Shown here: one piece after another, positions 17,543-26,461 of the stretch
How positions within the stretch are numbered: position 1 is the stretch's first letter
Layout: every line of letters starts with the position of its first letter
Origin: an uncultured Bacilli bacterium
Lineage (GTDB): Bacteria; Bacillota_I; Bacilli_A; RF39; UBA660
NCBI GenBank assembly: GCA_944350365.1
Contig: CALVOU010000007.1
Coordinates: 1 to 40,739 of the forward strand
DNA length: 40,739 nucleotides
Reading direction: 5' to 3'
Notes under the pieces: generated by a model
Databases searched by the model: none
What the model saw: the letters and a program-made list of their open reading frames with translations, nothing else
Told to the model about the DNA's origin: nothing
Position numbers and translations under genes: made by a program

Positions 17543-18091
17543 TTAAGTCTCCTCCCTTTTAAAAATAGCGATTTGCTTATATCCGTATTTTCGTTTCTTG
17601 ATTAAAACTAAGTCTTGATAGCGTTCATCTAAGTTCCCATTTTCGTATTCACAAACCACTATTCCAGCTGGTGTTACTTTATTTTGTTGAATTAGTGTTG
17701 GTAAAAGTTCAGATAAGAAGGTATATCGATATGGGGGATCTAGAAAAATAATGTCATATGACTCTTTATCTTGGGTTAAAAAGGCTCGGTAATCACTCGT
17801 TATTACACTTACTTGATTCTGACTGATTCCTAAGTGATCAATATTCTTTTTTATCGTTTGTGTTGCTTTAGGATTATTATCGATAAAGGTACAATGTCTA
17901 GCGCCATTACTTAATGCCTCTAATCCTAAATTACCCGTTCCCGCGAATAGATCTAATACTTTCGCTTCCCCTACTTCATTTTGAATCATCGCAAATAAGC
18001 TTTCTTTGACCCTATCTTGAGTAGGCCTAGTACCTTCTAATTGATACCCTAATATTTCTTTTCCTTTATATTTTCCACTGATAATTCTCAA
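17543..18091 (-). CDS. rsmD: 16S rRNA (guanine(966)-N2)-methyltransferase RsmD
   Basis: A 182-residue SAM-dependent methyltransferase modifying G966 of 16S rRNA (E. coli numbering). Motif I DLFAGTG is at 47-53 and the catalytic DPPY at 118-121 (IIFLDPPYRY). The N-terminal MRIISGKYKG and TRPTQDRVKESLF are diagnostic of the RsmD/YhhF family. The start codon is TTG, overlapping the TGA stop of ylbF by four bases (TTGA). This follows the B. subtilis order ylbF-ylbG-ylbH, where ylbH is rsmD; ylbG is absent here. Coupled translation is likely. Confidence 0.95.
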   Translation of the reverse strand: MRIISGKYKGKEILGYQLEGTRPTQDRVKESLFAMIQNEVGEAKVLDLFAGTGNLGLEALSNGARHCTFIDNNPKATQTIKKNIDHLGISQNQVSVITSDYRAFLTQDKESYDIIFLDPPYRYTFLSELLPTLIQQNKVTPAGIVVCEYENGNLDERYQDLVLIKKRKYGYKQIAIFKREET

Positions 18092-18396
18092 GCTACATCA
18101 CAATCCTTATGATCCGTTAATTCTTTGAAATGGCGATTGATTTCTAACGTCAAAAAATAAAGTTCATTTTCTAGTTGTTGATAACGTACATAGTCTTTAT
18201 TTTCAAAGATTTTTTTCTTTAATTCCTGGACTTCTTTACTGTTTTTATATTCTGCTAATTGATAGTTTTTTAGTAGCTCTTTAAAAGAGTCATCAGCTAG
18301 TAATTTTTCTTTTAACGCTTTTAACTCTATCATACGAGGATCTTTTTCTAGTAGCGCAATAATCTCTTCGGTTTTTTTCTGTATTTTTTCTTCCAT
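18088..18396 (-). CDS. ylbF: YlbF/YmcA family protein
   Basis: A 102-residue all-helical protein. LLEKDPRMIELKALKEKL, followed by FKELLKNYQLAEY and YFLTLEINRHF, is the Com_YlbF pattern. In B. subtilis YlbF forms a complex with YmcA and YaaT that supports RNase Y-dependent mRNA processing and influences competence, biofilm formation and sporulation. Position next to rsmD and ylbE/ylbD supports the call. It has its own extended -10 promoter (TGTTACAAT) after the ylbE terminator. It ends in a TGA that is also part of the TTG start of rsmD. Confidence 0.85.
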   Translation of the reverse strand: MEEKIQKKTEEIIALLEKDPRMIELKALKEKLLADDSFKELLKNYQLAEYKNSKEVQELKKKIFENKDYVRYQQLENELYFLTLEINRHFKELTDHKDCDVA

Positions 18397-18435
18397 CTTG
18401 AATCATGCTCCTTGTTTTCTAAACTTATTGTAACA

Positions 18436-18444
18436 GAATTTTAT
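18436..18444 (-). promoter_or_regulatory. Extended -10 promoter for ylbF-rsmD
   Basis: On the minus strand TGTTACAAT lies about 40 bases before the ylbF ATG. The -35 region is weak. It follows the ylbE terminator. Confidence 0.45.
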
Positions 18445-18460
18445 CTAAATAGAAAGAAAA

Positions 18461-18490
18461 AAGATTTCTAAAATCGTAAATAGAAATCTC
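18461..18490 (-). terminator. Terminator after ylbE
   Basis: On the minus strand AGATTTCTA, loop, TAGAAATCT, then TTTTTC. It separates the ylbD-ylbE unit from the ylbF-rsmD unit. Confidence 0.75.
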
Positions 18491-18712
18491 TCATTGAATA
18501 ATGTCCATAAAGGTTCTAATTCTCTCTATTTTTCTGGTTAAATCATCAATCTTATCACTAGGATTCAAATGATAGGCAGCTTTCATTTCTTCTTCCATAT
18601 CTTTAATGGCTTCAGGATGACGGTTTAATACTTTGTACCAAGCGGAATTATCTCTTAAATAACGGTATAGATACGGATTATTTCTTACTTTTATCTGAGT
18701 CTCGATATTCAT
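18491..18712 (-). CDS. ylbE: YlbE-like protein
   Basis: A 73-residue protein. VRNNPYLYRYLRDNSAWYKV with LNRHPEAIKDME is the YlbE-like signature (x-WY-x-x-LxRxP). It sits directly between ylbD and ylbF as in B. subtilis, starting one base after the ylbD stop. Function unknown. It ends in TGA and is followed by a terminator. Confidence 0.75.
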   Translation of the reverse strand: MNIETQIKVRNNPYLYRYLRDNSAWYKVLNRHPEAIKDMEEEMKAAYHLNPSDKIDDLTRKIERIRTFMDIIQ

Positions 18713-18713
18713 A

Positions 18714-19094
18714 TTAATCCTCTAAATGTTTATATAAGGGACGGGCTTGGTAATTGTTTTGTTTTTTCGATGTTGTTAGGTCTTGTACTAAAGCGACGGC
18801 TTTTGATAAACCATCTACTCCCTTACGAACAGTTTCTAAATCCATTTGTTTTACGAGATTAAACAAGTCTTTTAATGAGGTATCTCCTACTGTACTAGCG
18901 GTTGTTTTTGGTGCTTGTTGCCTAGATGTGGTGTTTGTTCCAGAAGAAGAAAAATAAGATTGCCAGATGGAATTATTTTCTCCATACATATCGTATAATT
19001 CATAAAATTTTTGCCAGGTCATCTGATTATTGGTTACATAGTGAACTAGTTCGGGATGACTTCTTACAAACATTTTAAAGTTCTCTTTAGACAT
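18714..19094 (-). CDS. ylbD: YlbD-type putative spore coat protein
   Basis: A 126-residue protein. The N-terminal FKMFVRSHPELVHYV followed by MTWQKFYELYDMYGE corresponds to the YlbD family motif (F-x-x-F-V-x-x-H-P ... W-Q-x-x-x-E). A Ser/Thr/Gln linker then leads to a C-terminal helix LFNLVKQMDLETVRKGVD. In Bacillus the family is annotated as coat protein YlbD. Synteny with ylbE, ylbF and rsmD supports the assignment. The role in this organism is uncertain because no coat-assembly genes are visible. Confidence 0.72.
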   Translation of the reverse strand: MSKENFKMFVRSHPELVHYVTNNQMTWQKFYELYDMYGENNSIWQSYFSSSGTNTTSRQQAPKTTASTVGDTSLKDLFNLVKQMDLETVRKGVDGLSKAVALVQDLTTSKKQNNYQARPLYKHLED

Positions 19095-19139
19095 ATGACC
19101 ACCTAATAAACTATATGTAAAAGAGAGGGTTTTGTTTCC

Positions 19140-19463
19140 TTATTTTTTGACTAATTGAAGTGGTTTATTTTCTTCATTAGTCGTAAATTCAGCTTCTTTT
19201 TCCTCAATGAATGCGAGTAGTTCTTTTACTTCATCTTCATTTAAGGCTTCGACATAGGCTTTTGCTTGCTTCCATTCCTGGAGACTAGCAACTGGTTTAT
19301 CGATAATGGCCGTTTCCGAACTAGTCGATGAAGTGGCACTCGTCGTTACACAACCAAGGGTGGTATTCGTAAAGGCATTCACATCTTCGTCTGTAAGGGT
19401 GATCGATGTGTATGAAGTTAGGCTAGACATTACCGTTGATGGGATAGTAGTTGTTATCGTCAT
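19140..19463 (-). CDS. Hypothetical protein with Ser/Thr-rich N-terminal half
   Basis: A 107-residue protein of unknown family. Residues 1-52 are over half Ser or Thr with many ITT, TSS and STSS runs and look disordered. Residues 58-107 are charged and helical (LQEWKQAKAYVEALNEDEV). No signal peptide or membrane segment. The ATG overlaps the upstream gene stop as ATGA, so both are translated together. Position before ylbD suggests an associated role, but no function can be assigned. Confidence 0.6.
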   Translation of the reverse strand: MTITTTIPSTVMSSLTSYTSITLTDEDVNAFTNTTLGCVTTSATSSTSSETAIIDKPVASLQEWKQAKAYVEALNEDEVKELLAFIEEKEAEFTTNEENKPLQLVKK

Positions 19464-20254
19464 GATTCTTTTTCCTTTCTATATACTTTATGCTTTGGTG
19501 ATAAGTTTTCTTGAAGTTGATTTTGTTTTAAATAAAGAAGAAGTTGTTTTAAGTTCTCTAACTCTTCTTTGGTAGTAATTTCTTGTTTCAACGATTGAAC
19601 AGAAGGAATGTCTGTACTTTTTTCTAGAGAGGAAGCAATTACTTTGGTAGCCGAAGAATATTGGTGTAAATCTCTGTTCATGATTTTTTCTTCTATTCGT
19701 TTTAATTTTTCATTTTGTTTTATACGGGTTAGATTATAGTCCTGAAGATTAATACATTCGAAATTAATCACTGCACTTATCATTTCTACAATCGATAACC
19801 CTATACAAAGAGGAAAAAGAATTCCACTTGGGGTAGAAAACAATATTATCGGTAGACAAAGAGCGATAATTCCTATGTTTTTCTTTAATTCCTTTTGATG
19901 AATACGTTTATTCCATTCTAAATACGGAATCAGTTCTTGGGAATAACCAGGATGGTAATGGTAATTGCGATTCTTTCTATGATTCATTTCTTTGCGAAAC
20001 AATAATTTTTGATAACGACTATTTTCTAGAAGAGCCTTTTTCTCTTGATCGGTTTGACATTTCTTTATTTTTTTCGCTGTACTTTTGGTTAAGAATTTTT
20101 CATAATAAGTAGTAATTTGGGGAAAACAGGTTAAGAGGATAGAATATTTTATTCTTTCTACCCAAAAAACCACTTGTTGAAATTGTCTTGCCCCTAATCG
20201 CTCGTATCTTTTTCGCTTTCTTTTTAATTCTTCTTCTCTACTGTTGTTTTTCAT
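19460..20254 (-). CDS. Hypothetical membrane protein with long cytoplasmic flanks
   Basis: A 264-residue protein, not recognised. A very basic N-terminal half (RKRKRYERLGARQFQQ) includes the segment HRKNRNYHYHPGY. A hydrophobic region follows at about residues 127-165 (IGIIALCLPIILF and GILFPLCIGLSIVEMISAV) that can form a two-helix hairpin. The C-terminal 90 residues are coiled-coil-like (LTRIKQNEKLKRIEEKI). It starts 50 bases after the parC terminator and ends in TGA overlapping the next ATG. Topology suggests both ends are cytoplasmic. Confidence 0.6.
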   Translation of the reverse strand: MKNNSREEELKRKRKRYERLGARQFQQVVFWVERIKYSILLTCFPQITTYYEKFLTKSTAKKIKKCQTDQEKKALLENSRYQKLLFRKEMNHRKNRNYHYHPGYSQELIPYLEWNKRIHQKELKKNIGIIALCLPIILFSTPSGILFPLCIGLSIVEMISAVINFECINLQDYNLTRIKQNEKLKRIEEKIMNRDLHQYSSATKVIASSLEKSTDIPSVQSLKQEITTKEELENLKQLLLYLKQNQLQENLSPKHKVYRKEKES

Positions 20255-20276
20255 TGTATACTCCCATTTTCTGATA

Positions 20277-20304
20277 GTAAAAGGGAAAAATTACTTTTCC
20301 CCTT
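20277..20304 (-). terminator. Terminator of the topoisomerase IV operon
   Basis: On the minus strand AAAAGGGGAAAA, loop GTAA, TTTTTCCCTTTT. It lies just after parC and before the gene starting at 20254. Confidence 0.75.
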
Positions 20305-20308
20305 TTTC

Positions 20309-22918
20309 TTAGTCATCGTCGTTTAAAAAGTCATCGATAGTCATTAAACGGTCATCAATTTCTTTTAGAGAGACTCGTTTAGCGGCAGGTGTTTTAGGAA
20401 CTTCTATAACGATTGGAGATTCTTCTTCAACTTCTTCGTTTACCTGAATATCCCCTACTTCTATATTTATGTCATTACTTTCTTCCGTATCCATCTCTTT
20501 TTTTTTTAGAGTTGCGACTAGGAAGACATCATGAACTTCTTCTTTTACTAACTGACTTCCTACTGAATAACGATCCATGAATGGGAAATCACTCGCTTTT
20601 AACATTTTAACCGTCGATGTTTTAATTCCAATATGATCTTTCATCTTTATGGCTAAAGATTTCGTTACATGGTAAGGATTACTTTTAATTTCTCGAAGCA
20701 GTAGTAAGCCACGACGAGCTCTGGTTGATTTTTCAAACTCGCTGAATTTGACTCGCTTTCCTGTTCCTTTAGTGGTCATAACGAGAAGCGCATCATGATA
20801 GCTAGTACTGAAATTATTGACACTAACTACATGATCTTGTTTTAGCGTAATTGCTTTAACACCACTTGTTTTTAAACCGACAATTGGGATATCCCGACGA
20901 TCAAACCATAATCCATAGCTATCTGAGGTAGCAATAAAGATTTCTGGATATTCCATTGGGAAAGCGGCAATTAAACGGTCTCCAGTTTTTAATTTCATAC
21001 AAGTAATTGGCTTAGAATAACGAGATACTTGGAAATCGGCAAGCGATGATTGTTTGATCATTCCCTGCTCACTAGCCAAACAAATCATTTTGTCTTTAGT
21101 GAATTCACTAACTGGAATACTGGCAACGATTTCTTCGGTTTCTTCTAATTTAATTAAATTACTTACATGTTTTCCTAACTCTTTCCATTTTAAATCTGGA
21201 ATCGTATGAACTGGGATATAAAGGTAGTTTCCAAGTGAAGTAAATAGTAATAATGTATCTAGAGTATTCATCTCATATAAACCAAGGGTATAATCTAGTT
21301 CTTTTACTTGCGTTTCTTCGCTGTTTGAGGCTTGATAACTACGAATACTTGTTCTTTTTACATAACCATCCTTGGTTACTGCGACGATAACATCTTCTTT
21401 AGGAATCATTACTGAAGTATCGATTTTAATCTCAGTAATTTCCTCTTTAATATCGGTTTTTCTAGGTGTAGCATATTCTTTTTTTACCTGACGAAGTTCA
21501 TCTTTCATCACTTTTCTTAATAAATTTTCATCTTTTAAGATTGCTTCTAATCCCTCGACAATTTTGGTTAAATTTGCAAGTTCTTCTTCTAAAAGAGTAA
21601 CATCGGTATTGGTTAACTTATAAAGTTGTAAGGTAACGATCGCTTCTGCTTGAGCTTCTGAAAAAGCATATTTAGCGACCAAATTATCTTTGGCGTCACT
21701 TTTGTTTTTACTAGAACGAATCGTACGAATCACTTCATCTAAGATAGAAAGACATTTAATTAAACCTTCTACGATATGAAGTCTAGCCTTAGCGTGGTCA
21801 AGATCAAATTTTGTTCTCGCTAGGATAATTTCTTTTTGATGAAGTAAGTAAGAATCGATAATATCTAGTAAACCTAATAATTTCGGACGACGATGGTCGA
21901 TAGCGATCATATTGTAGCTGTAACTGATTTTTAGATCAGTATTTTTTAATAGATAGTTTAAGACTAGATCACGGTTGGCATCTTTCTTTAAATCAATCGC
22001 GATTCTTAATCCATCACGGTCTGATTCATCTCGAACTTCGGCAATTCCTTCAATTTTTTTATCAATTCTGATTTCATCGATTTTTCTAACTAACTGGGCT
22101 TTGTTTACTTCAAAAGGAATTTCTGAGACAATGATGGCTACTTTTCCGTTCTTTTCTTCGAAAAAGGTGCGCGATTTGATGATAATTTTTCCTTTTCCGG
22201 TCTGGAAGGCGCTACGAATACCACTTAACCCTTCAACAATCCCACCAGTTGGGAAATCAGGTCCTTTAACAATTTCCATAATCGTATCTAAGGTACAATT
22301 CGGACTATCGATTCTTTTGATTGTCGCATCGATAATTTCTCCTAGATTGTGAGGTGGAATATTGGTCGCATAACCTGCGGAAATTCCACTTGTTCCGTTG
22401 ACTAATAAGTTAGGAAACCTAGCCGGTAACACCGTGGGTTCTAATTCGGTATCATCGAAGTTTGGGGCCCAAGTTACGGTATCTTTATCTAAATCTCGAA
22501 GTAATTCATTACTGATTTTCGCAAGTCGTGCTTCAGTATAACGCATTGCGGCAGGACTATCTCCATCCATACTACCGTTATTTCCATGCATATCGATATA
22601 AGGGGTATTTTGTTTCCACCATTGGCTCATTCTTACCATCGCATCATAAATACTAGAATCTCCATGAGGATGATAATTACCCATAACATTTCCAACGGTT
22701 TTCGCACTCTTTCGATAAGGTTTATCATAAGTGTTATGGTCACGATACATTCCATATAAAATTCGCCGTTGAACCGGTTTTAGCCCATCTCTGACATCAG
22801 GAATTGCGCGATCTTGAATAATATATTTTGAATATCTTCCAAAGCGTTCTCCCATGATTTCTTCTAAGGTATATTCGAATATTTTCTCGGTAATTGGTTG
22901 TTCATTTTTGTTTTTCAT
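20309..22918 (-). CDS. parC: DNA topoisomerase IV subunit A (ParC)
   Basis: An 869-residue type IIA topoisomerase A subunit that decatenates daughter chromosomes with ParE. The catalytic tyrosine is Y127 in AAMRYTEARL. The quinolone region reads NYHPHGDSSIYDAMVRMSQ, with Ser at the S. aureus S80 position and Asp where S. aureus has E84. ParC is preferred over GyrA because of MHGNNGSMDGDSPAAMR and because the C-terminal domain lacks an obvious GyrA box (QxxRGGxG). The C-terminal tail is acidic. Upstream on the same strand are an unknown gene and parE. Ribosome site GGGAGG; strong terminator after the gene. Confidence 0.93.
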   Translation of the reverse strand: MKNKNEQPITEKIFEYTLEEIMGERFGRYSKYIIQDRAIPDVRDGLKPVQRRILYGMYRDHNTYDKPYRKSAKTVGNVMGNYHPHGDSSIYDAMVRMSQWWKQNTPYIDMHGNNGSMDGDSPAAMRYTEARLAKISNELLRDLDKDTVTWAPNFDDTELEPTVLPARFPNLLVNGTSGISAGYATNIPPHNLGEIIDATIKRIDSPNCTLDTIMEIVKGPDFPTGGIVEGLSGIRSAFQTGKGKIIIKSRTFFEEKNGKVAIIVSEIPFEVNKAQLVRKIDEIRIDKKIEGIAEVRDESDRDGLRIAIDLKKDANRDLVLNYLLKNTDLKISYSYNMIAIDHRRPKLLGLLDIIDSYLLHQKEIILARTKFDLDHAKARLHIVEGLIKCLSILDEVIRTIRSSKNKSDAKDNLVAKYAFSEAQAEAIVTLQLYKLTNTDVTLLEEELANLTKIVEGLEAILKDENLLRKVMKDELRQVKKEYATPRKTDIKEEITEIKIDTSVMIPKEDVIVAVTKDGYVKRTSIRSYQASNSEETQVKELDYTLGLYEMNTLDTLLLFTSLGNYLYIPVHTIPDLKWKELGKHVSNLIKLEETEEIVASIPVSEFTKDKMICLASEQGMIKQSSLADFQVSRYSKPITCMKLKTGDRLIAAFPMEYPEIFIATSDSYGLWFDRRDIPIVGLKTSGVKAITLKQDHVVSVNNFSTSYHDALLVMTTKGTGKRVKFSEFEKSTRARRGLLLLREIKSNPYHVTKSLAIKMKDHIGIKTSTVKMLKASDFPFMDRYSVGSQLVKEEVHDVFLVATLKKKEMDTEESNDINIEVGDIQVNEEVEEESPIVIEVPKTPAAKRVSLKEIDDRLMTIDDFLNDDD

Positions 22919-22928
22919 GGCGTCCCTC

Positions 22929-23405
22929 CTAATTTGTAATCAATCCAATATAGTAATTATCGATATTTTTCGCAATATTATTCATCACGGTTTCTTCTTT
23001 CTGTTTAAGAAAAGGAAGAAAAGGTGCGACTACTTCTTGACCTAAAAGTAAGAAAATCCGTTTCGTATAAAAAAGACGAGTTGCCTCTAAGTATAATTTA
23101 TCCTCCAAAACGGATGATAGAAAATTATCTAAACGGACGATATCTCTAACTTCTTTTAAATGATAATATTTATCTTTTGTATAGGCCAACACATCGTCAA
23201 CAACCGCTAAGCGAGAGTGTTTTTTTAGATATTTTTCACGATTAAATGAGGCGCTAGCGACTAGAAAGTGTGCTAAGTTTTCGTATTCTTTGTTTAGTAA
23301 AATCTCTTGAAGTTGTTGTTGTTTTCTTTTTTTATCTTTGATTAAGTCATAACAGAGAATACTATTTTTATAGATTTGATTAAAAGCTGTTTTCTTAGAA
23401 ATCAT
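22929..23405 (-). CDS. Hypothetical protein between parE and parC
   Basis: A 158-residue protein, not recognised. It is helical and basic, with no signal peptide or clear membrane span (LFYTKRIFLLLGQEVVAPF is mildly hydrophobic). It lies 15 bases after parE and 10 bases before parC in the same orientation, so the three are almost certainly co-transcribed. In most Bacilli parE and parC are directly adjacent, so this insertion is unusual. A role with topoisomerase IV is suggested only by position. Confidence 0.7.
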   Translation of the reverse strand: MISKKTAFNQIYKNSILCYDLIKDKKRKQQQLQEILLNKEYENLAHFLVASASFNREKYLKKHSRLAVVDDVLAYTKDKYYHLKEVRDIVRLDNFLSSVLEDKLYLEATRLFYTKRIFLLLGQEVVAPFLPFLKQKEETVMNNIAKNIDNYYIGLITN

Positions 23406-23420
23406 ATTTACGCCTCTTTT

Positions 23421-25331
23421 CTACTTCTTTGTGATCGTATAATCGTCTTCTAGAGAAAACTCTACATTTTCTTCGATCCAATCTTTACGTGGTTCGACGT
23501 TATCTCCCATTAGGATACTAACTCTCTTTTCGGCAAGTATCGCATCTTCGATGGTTACGCGAATTAAACTTCTCGTTTTAGGATTCATGGTAGTTTCCGC
23601 TAACTGATCGGCATTCATTTCACCTAAACCTTTATATCGTTGTACTTCACATTTTTTGCCAGCTGTCTTTTGTTTCATCTCTTCCATCGTGTAAGCGTAT
23701 TGATGATCTTTTCCATTTTTGATTAAGAATAATGGAGGAAGGGCAATATAAAGACGTCCTGCCTCGATTAATGGTTTCATATAGCGATAGAAGAAAGTAA
23801 GTAATAAACACTGAATATGGGCTCCGTCATCATCGGCATCGGTCATAATAATGACTTTCGCATATTCTGCTTCTTCGATATCGAAGTTAGGGGCAACCCC
23901 CGCACCAATGGTATAAATCATGGTATTGATTTCTTCATTTTTTAAGATATCTTCCATCCTAGCTTTTTCAGTATTAATTACCTTTCCGCGTAGAGGTAGA
24001 ATCGCTTGAAAACGACGGTCACGGCCTTGTTTTGCAGATCCACCTGCTGAATCCCCTTCGACTAAGAAAAGTTCGTTTTTGGTTTTATCTCGTCCTTGAG
24101 CAGGAGAAAGTTTACCTGATAAAGCTCGCTCTTTAGGGTTTTTAGTCTTCCCTTTGCGTGCTTCTTCCCGTGCTTTACGAGCTGCCTCTCTAGCTACTTT
24201 ACTACGAAGGGATTTTTCGATAATATCGGTTGCGATTTTCTTGTTTTCTTCTAAGAAAAACTGTAATTTTTCGCTAACTAAGCTCTCTACTGCGGTTCTT
24301 GCTTGCGGAGTACCTAATTTTCCTTTGGTTTGTCCTTCAAATTGTAGTAGGGTTTCTGGTATTTTTAAAGAAATGATTGCGGTTAATCCTTCGCGGACAT
24401 CGCTTCCTTCTAAAGCTTTATCTTTTCCTTTGATATAGCCATTATTTTTGGCATAATCGTTAAACGCTCTCGTAAGAGCAGTCTTAAATCCTACTTCGTG
24501 AGTTCCGCCATCTACGGTTTTTACATTATTGACGAAGGATACGATATTTTCGTTATACGTATCGGTATATTGCATCGCAATATCGATTTCCATCTTATCT
24601 TTAACGCCTTCGAAAGAGATTACGTTATGAAGAACATTTTTTCCTTCATTTAAATAATGAACAAAGGCAATTAAGCCATCTTCGTAGTGATATTTTTCAT
24701 GACGCTCGTCTTCTTCGTTGATGACTTCAATCGTAAGTCCTTTAATTAGAAAAGCTGACTCTTGCATTCTTTCACAAATCGTTGTAAAAGAAAAATGATT
24801 GTTTCCGAATATTTCTTCATCAGGTAAAAAACGAACGGTTGTACCTGTTTTTGCTGTCATCCCTAGTTGTTTTAGAGGAATTACTTTTTTTCCTCCATTT
24901 TCAAAGCGGATTACCCATTCGTGTTTATCATTTTTTATTGTTACTTCCATCCATTTAGATAACGCATTAACTACACTTGCACCTACGCCGTGCAACCCAC
25001 CAGAGACTTTGTAGCCACCTTCTTCAAATTTACCACCAGCATGTAAAACAGTATAAATGACTTCAGGAGCGCTTTTTCCAGAGGAATGCATCCCAGTTGG
25101 AACACCACGTCCATGATCTTCTACACTAATACTTTTGTCTTTATGTAAGGTGATTTTAATATAATCTCCGTAACCGTTTATTGCTTCATCGATCGCATTG
25201 TCGACGATTTCCCATACTAAATGATGAAGACCCCGTTTGTCCGTCGAGCCGATATACATACCAGGTCTTTTTCTAACTGCTTCTAGTCCTTCTAATATTT
25301 TGATGGAATCTGCATCATATTTTGTTGCCAT
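23421..25331 (-). CDS. parE: DNA topoisomerase IV subunit B (ParE)
   Basis: A 636-residue ATPase subunit. GHKL motifs: EIVDNAIDEA (motif I), VEDHGRGVP (motif II) and GLHGVGASVVNALS (motif III). The TOPRIM part has LFLVEGDSAGGSAKQGRDR and MTDADDDGAHI. The C-terminus has QRYKGLGEMNADQL. Its neighbour parC and the overall length (about 640) support ParE over GyrB. The frame begins 7 codons further upstream, but AAGGAGAG lies 9 bases before the ATG at 25331, which gives MATKYDADSIKILEG. No promoter was clearly identified upstream. Confidence 0.94.
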   Translation of the reverse strand: MATKYDADSIKILEGLEAVRKRPGMYIGSTDKRGLHHLVWEIVDNAIDEAINGYGDYIKITLHKDKSISVEDHGRGVPTGMHSSGKSAPEVIYTVLHAGGKFEEGGYKVSGGLHGVGASVVNALSKWMEVTIKNDKHEWVIRFENGGKKVIPLKQLGMTAKTGTTVRFLPDEEIFGNNHFSFTTICERMQESAFLIKGLTIEVINEEDERHEKYHYEDGLIAFVHYLNEGKNVLHNVISFEGVKDKMEIDIAMQYTDTYNENIVSFVNNVKTVDGGTHEVGFKTALTRAFNDYAKNNGYIKGKDKALEGSDVREGLTAIISLKIPETLLQFEGQTKGKLGTPQARTAVESLVSEKLQFFLEENKKIATDIIEKSLRSKVAREAARKAREEARKGKTKNPKERALSGKLSPAQGRDKTKNELFLVEGDSAGGSAKQGRDRRFQAILPLRGKVINTEKARMEDILKNEEINTMIYTIGAGVAPNFDIEEAEYAKVIIMTDADDDGAHIQCLLLTFFYRYMKPLIEAGRLYIALPPLFLIKNGKDHQYAYTMEEMKQKTAGKKCEVQRYKGLGEMNADQLAETTMNPKTRSLIRVTIEDAILAEKRVSILMGDNVEPRKDWIEENVEFSLEDDYTITKK

Positions 25332-25352
25332 AGTTTCACTCTCCTTCCCCAT

Positions 25353-25697
25353 TATAGCAAACTTCTAAGCAAAAAAAAAGAAGCATGACATTTTTTGACG
25401 GTGAAACTTTACTCTTCTTTTTACATTTCTTACCAATTTTTTTTCAACAAATGTATTATCATCTGTTAGATTTTCTTTTTTCACTGACAAATATTTACTT
25501 CTCTTTCAAAATATTTTCTTCCACAATTACTCTACAAAGCCATAATATTTTAATGCTGCTAAAGTTTTTAGTTCATTCATAGATATTACTTGTTTTATAA
25601 ATTCTTCCATCATTTACTCCATTTCTTCTTTTAATATGTCAGTAGTTATACTAAATAAGAGAACAAAAGATGAAATTATAATAATGGTATTAAGTTA
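25353..25697. other. AT-rich gap with a possible mini-ORF
   Basis: About 340 bases between parE and the next membrane protein. The only frame with a plausible ribosome site is the 28-codon minus-strand ORF at 25527-25613. A plus-strand frame at 25385-25582 has no ribosome site and a low-complexity Phe/Leu product and is not considered real. Confidence 0.5.
25527..25613 (-). CDS. Possible 28-residue ORF or gene remnant
   Basis: ATGATG at 25613 follows AATGGAG. The product MMEEFIKQVISMNELKTLAA then LKYYGFVE ends at TAA. After the stop, a shifted frame continues as VIVEENILKEK, so this may be the start of a broken gene. Weak evidence. Confidence 0.25.
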   Translation of the reverse strand: MMEEFIKQVISMNELKTLAALKYYGFVE

Positions 25698-26279
25698 CTA
25701 TATTCTTGTTCTTTTTTTTATTTCTTTAATATATTCTATTTCTTCTTTTTGTTTTTTATATTCATTTATATTGCCAATAAATATATCATTATTCTTTTTC
25801 TTAATTAATTTAATAAATTCACGTGGGCTTCTTGATAAAGATGATTTAATAATATATTTTTTATTATTTTTTAAATAAATTATTTGTTTTTTTCCTATTG
25901 TAAATCCTTCACTACTAGAAATAATTGTCATAGGATCTAATGTAATACAAATAATATCATCATATTTTATATATGTAAATGTCTCCAAATCAAATATATA
26001 TTTTTGTGTCAAAAAACAATTTTTGTATTTTAATAAAACATCACTTAACTCTACTTCAAATTGTTTGATTTCCTCTTTACTATGGTGCTTTAGAAATTTT
26101 ATCATCAAATAATAATAATGTAACATTTTAAAAAGTATAACTATTCCTAATGATAAAAATAAATAACCAGTATATAAATCTTGTAAAGTATAAAAATAAA
26201 ATATTCCAAAAAATACTATAACAATGATTAAATCTATTATCATTATTTTTAATTTATGTTTTGTAAAAGTAAATTTCAT
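25698..26279 (-). CDS. Hypothetical membrane protein with two N-terminal spans
   Basis: A protein of about 193 residues. Two hydrophobic helices near residues 12-33 (IMIIDLIIVIVFFGIFYFY) and 39-60 (YLFLSLGIVILFKMLHYYY) are followed by a cytoplasmic domain of about 130 residues. That domain has alternating beta-like segments (KYIFDLETFTYIKYDDIICI, IYLKNNKKYIIKS), reminiscent of PH-like or YcxB-like domains of small Firmicutes membrane proteins. No family was firmly recognised. ATGGAGAGAAGTATG offers two starts. The inner ATG (26279) is preferred because GGAGAG then acts as its ribosome site. Confidence 0.6.
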   Translation of the reverse strand: MKFTFTKHKLKIMIIDLIIVIVFFGIFYFYTLQDLYTGYLFLSLGIVILFKMLHYYYLMIKFLKHHSKEEIKQFEVELSDVLLKYKNCFLTQKYIFDLETFTYIKYDDIICITLDPMTIISSSEGFTIGKKQIIYLKNNKKYIIKSSLSRSPREFIKLIKKKNNDIFIGNINEYKKQKEEIEYIKEIKKRTRI

Positions 26280-26386
26280 ACTTCTCTCCATATATTTATC
26301 TTCTACTTTATCATATTACATTATTTTCTGTTTCTCAAGATTTTTAATTTAAATCAATGAAAAAGAGTAAAATTTCTTCGCAAAGG

Positions 26387-26413
26387 AATAGTCGGATATC
26401 CGCCTATTTTTTT
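26387..26413 (+). terminator. Terminator-like hairpin at the left side of the mobile island
   Basis: AATAG-T-CGGATATCCG-C-CTATT followed by seven T residues. The T-run is on the plus strand, yet no plus-strand gene lies upstream. It may be an insulating structure in the left end of the DDE transposon. Confidence 0.5.
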
Positions 26414-26461
26414 AAAATATATATGTTAATATTTATATAAGAATAAAGGTGGTATGTAGTA

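Noticed and set aside
25385-25582. Plus-strand frame after parE
   Set aside because: Low-complexity Phe/Leu product, no ribosome site, and a T-rich region that favours chance open frames.
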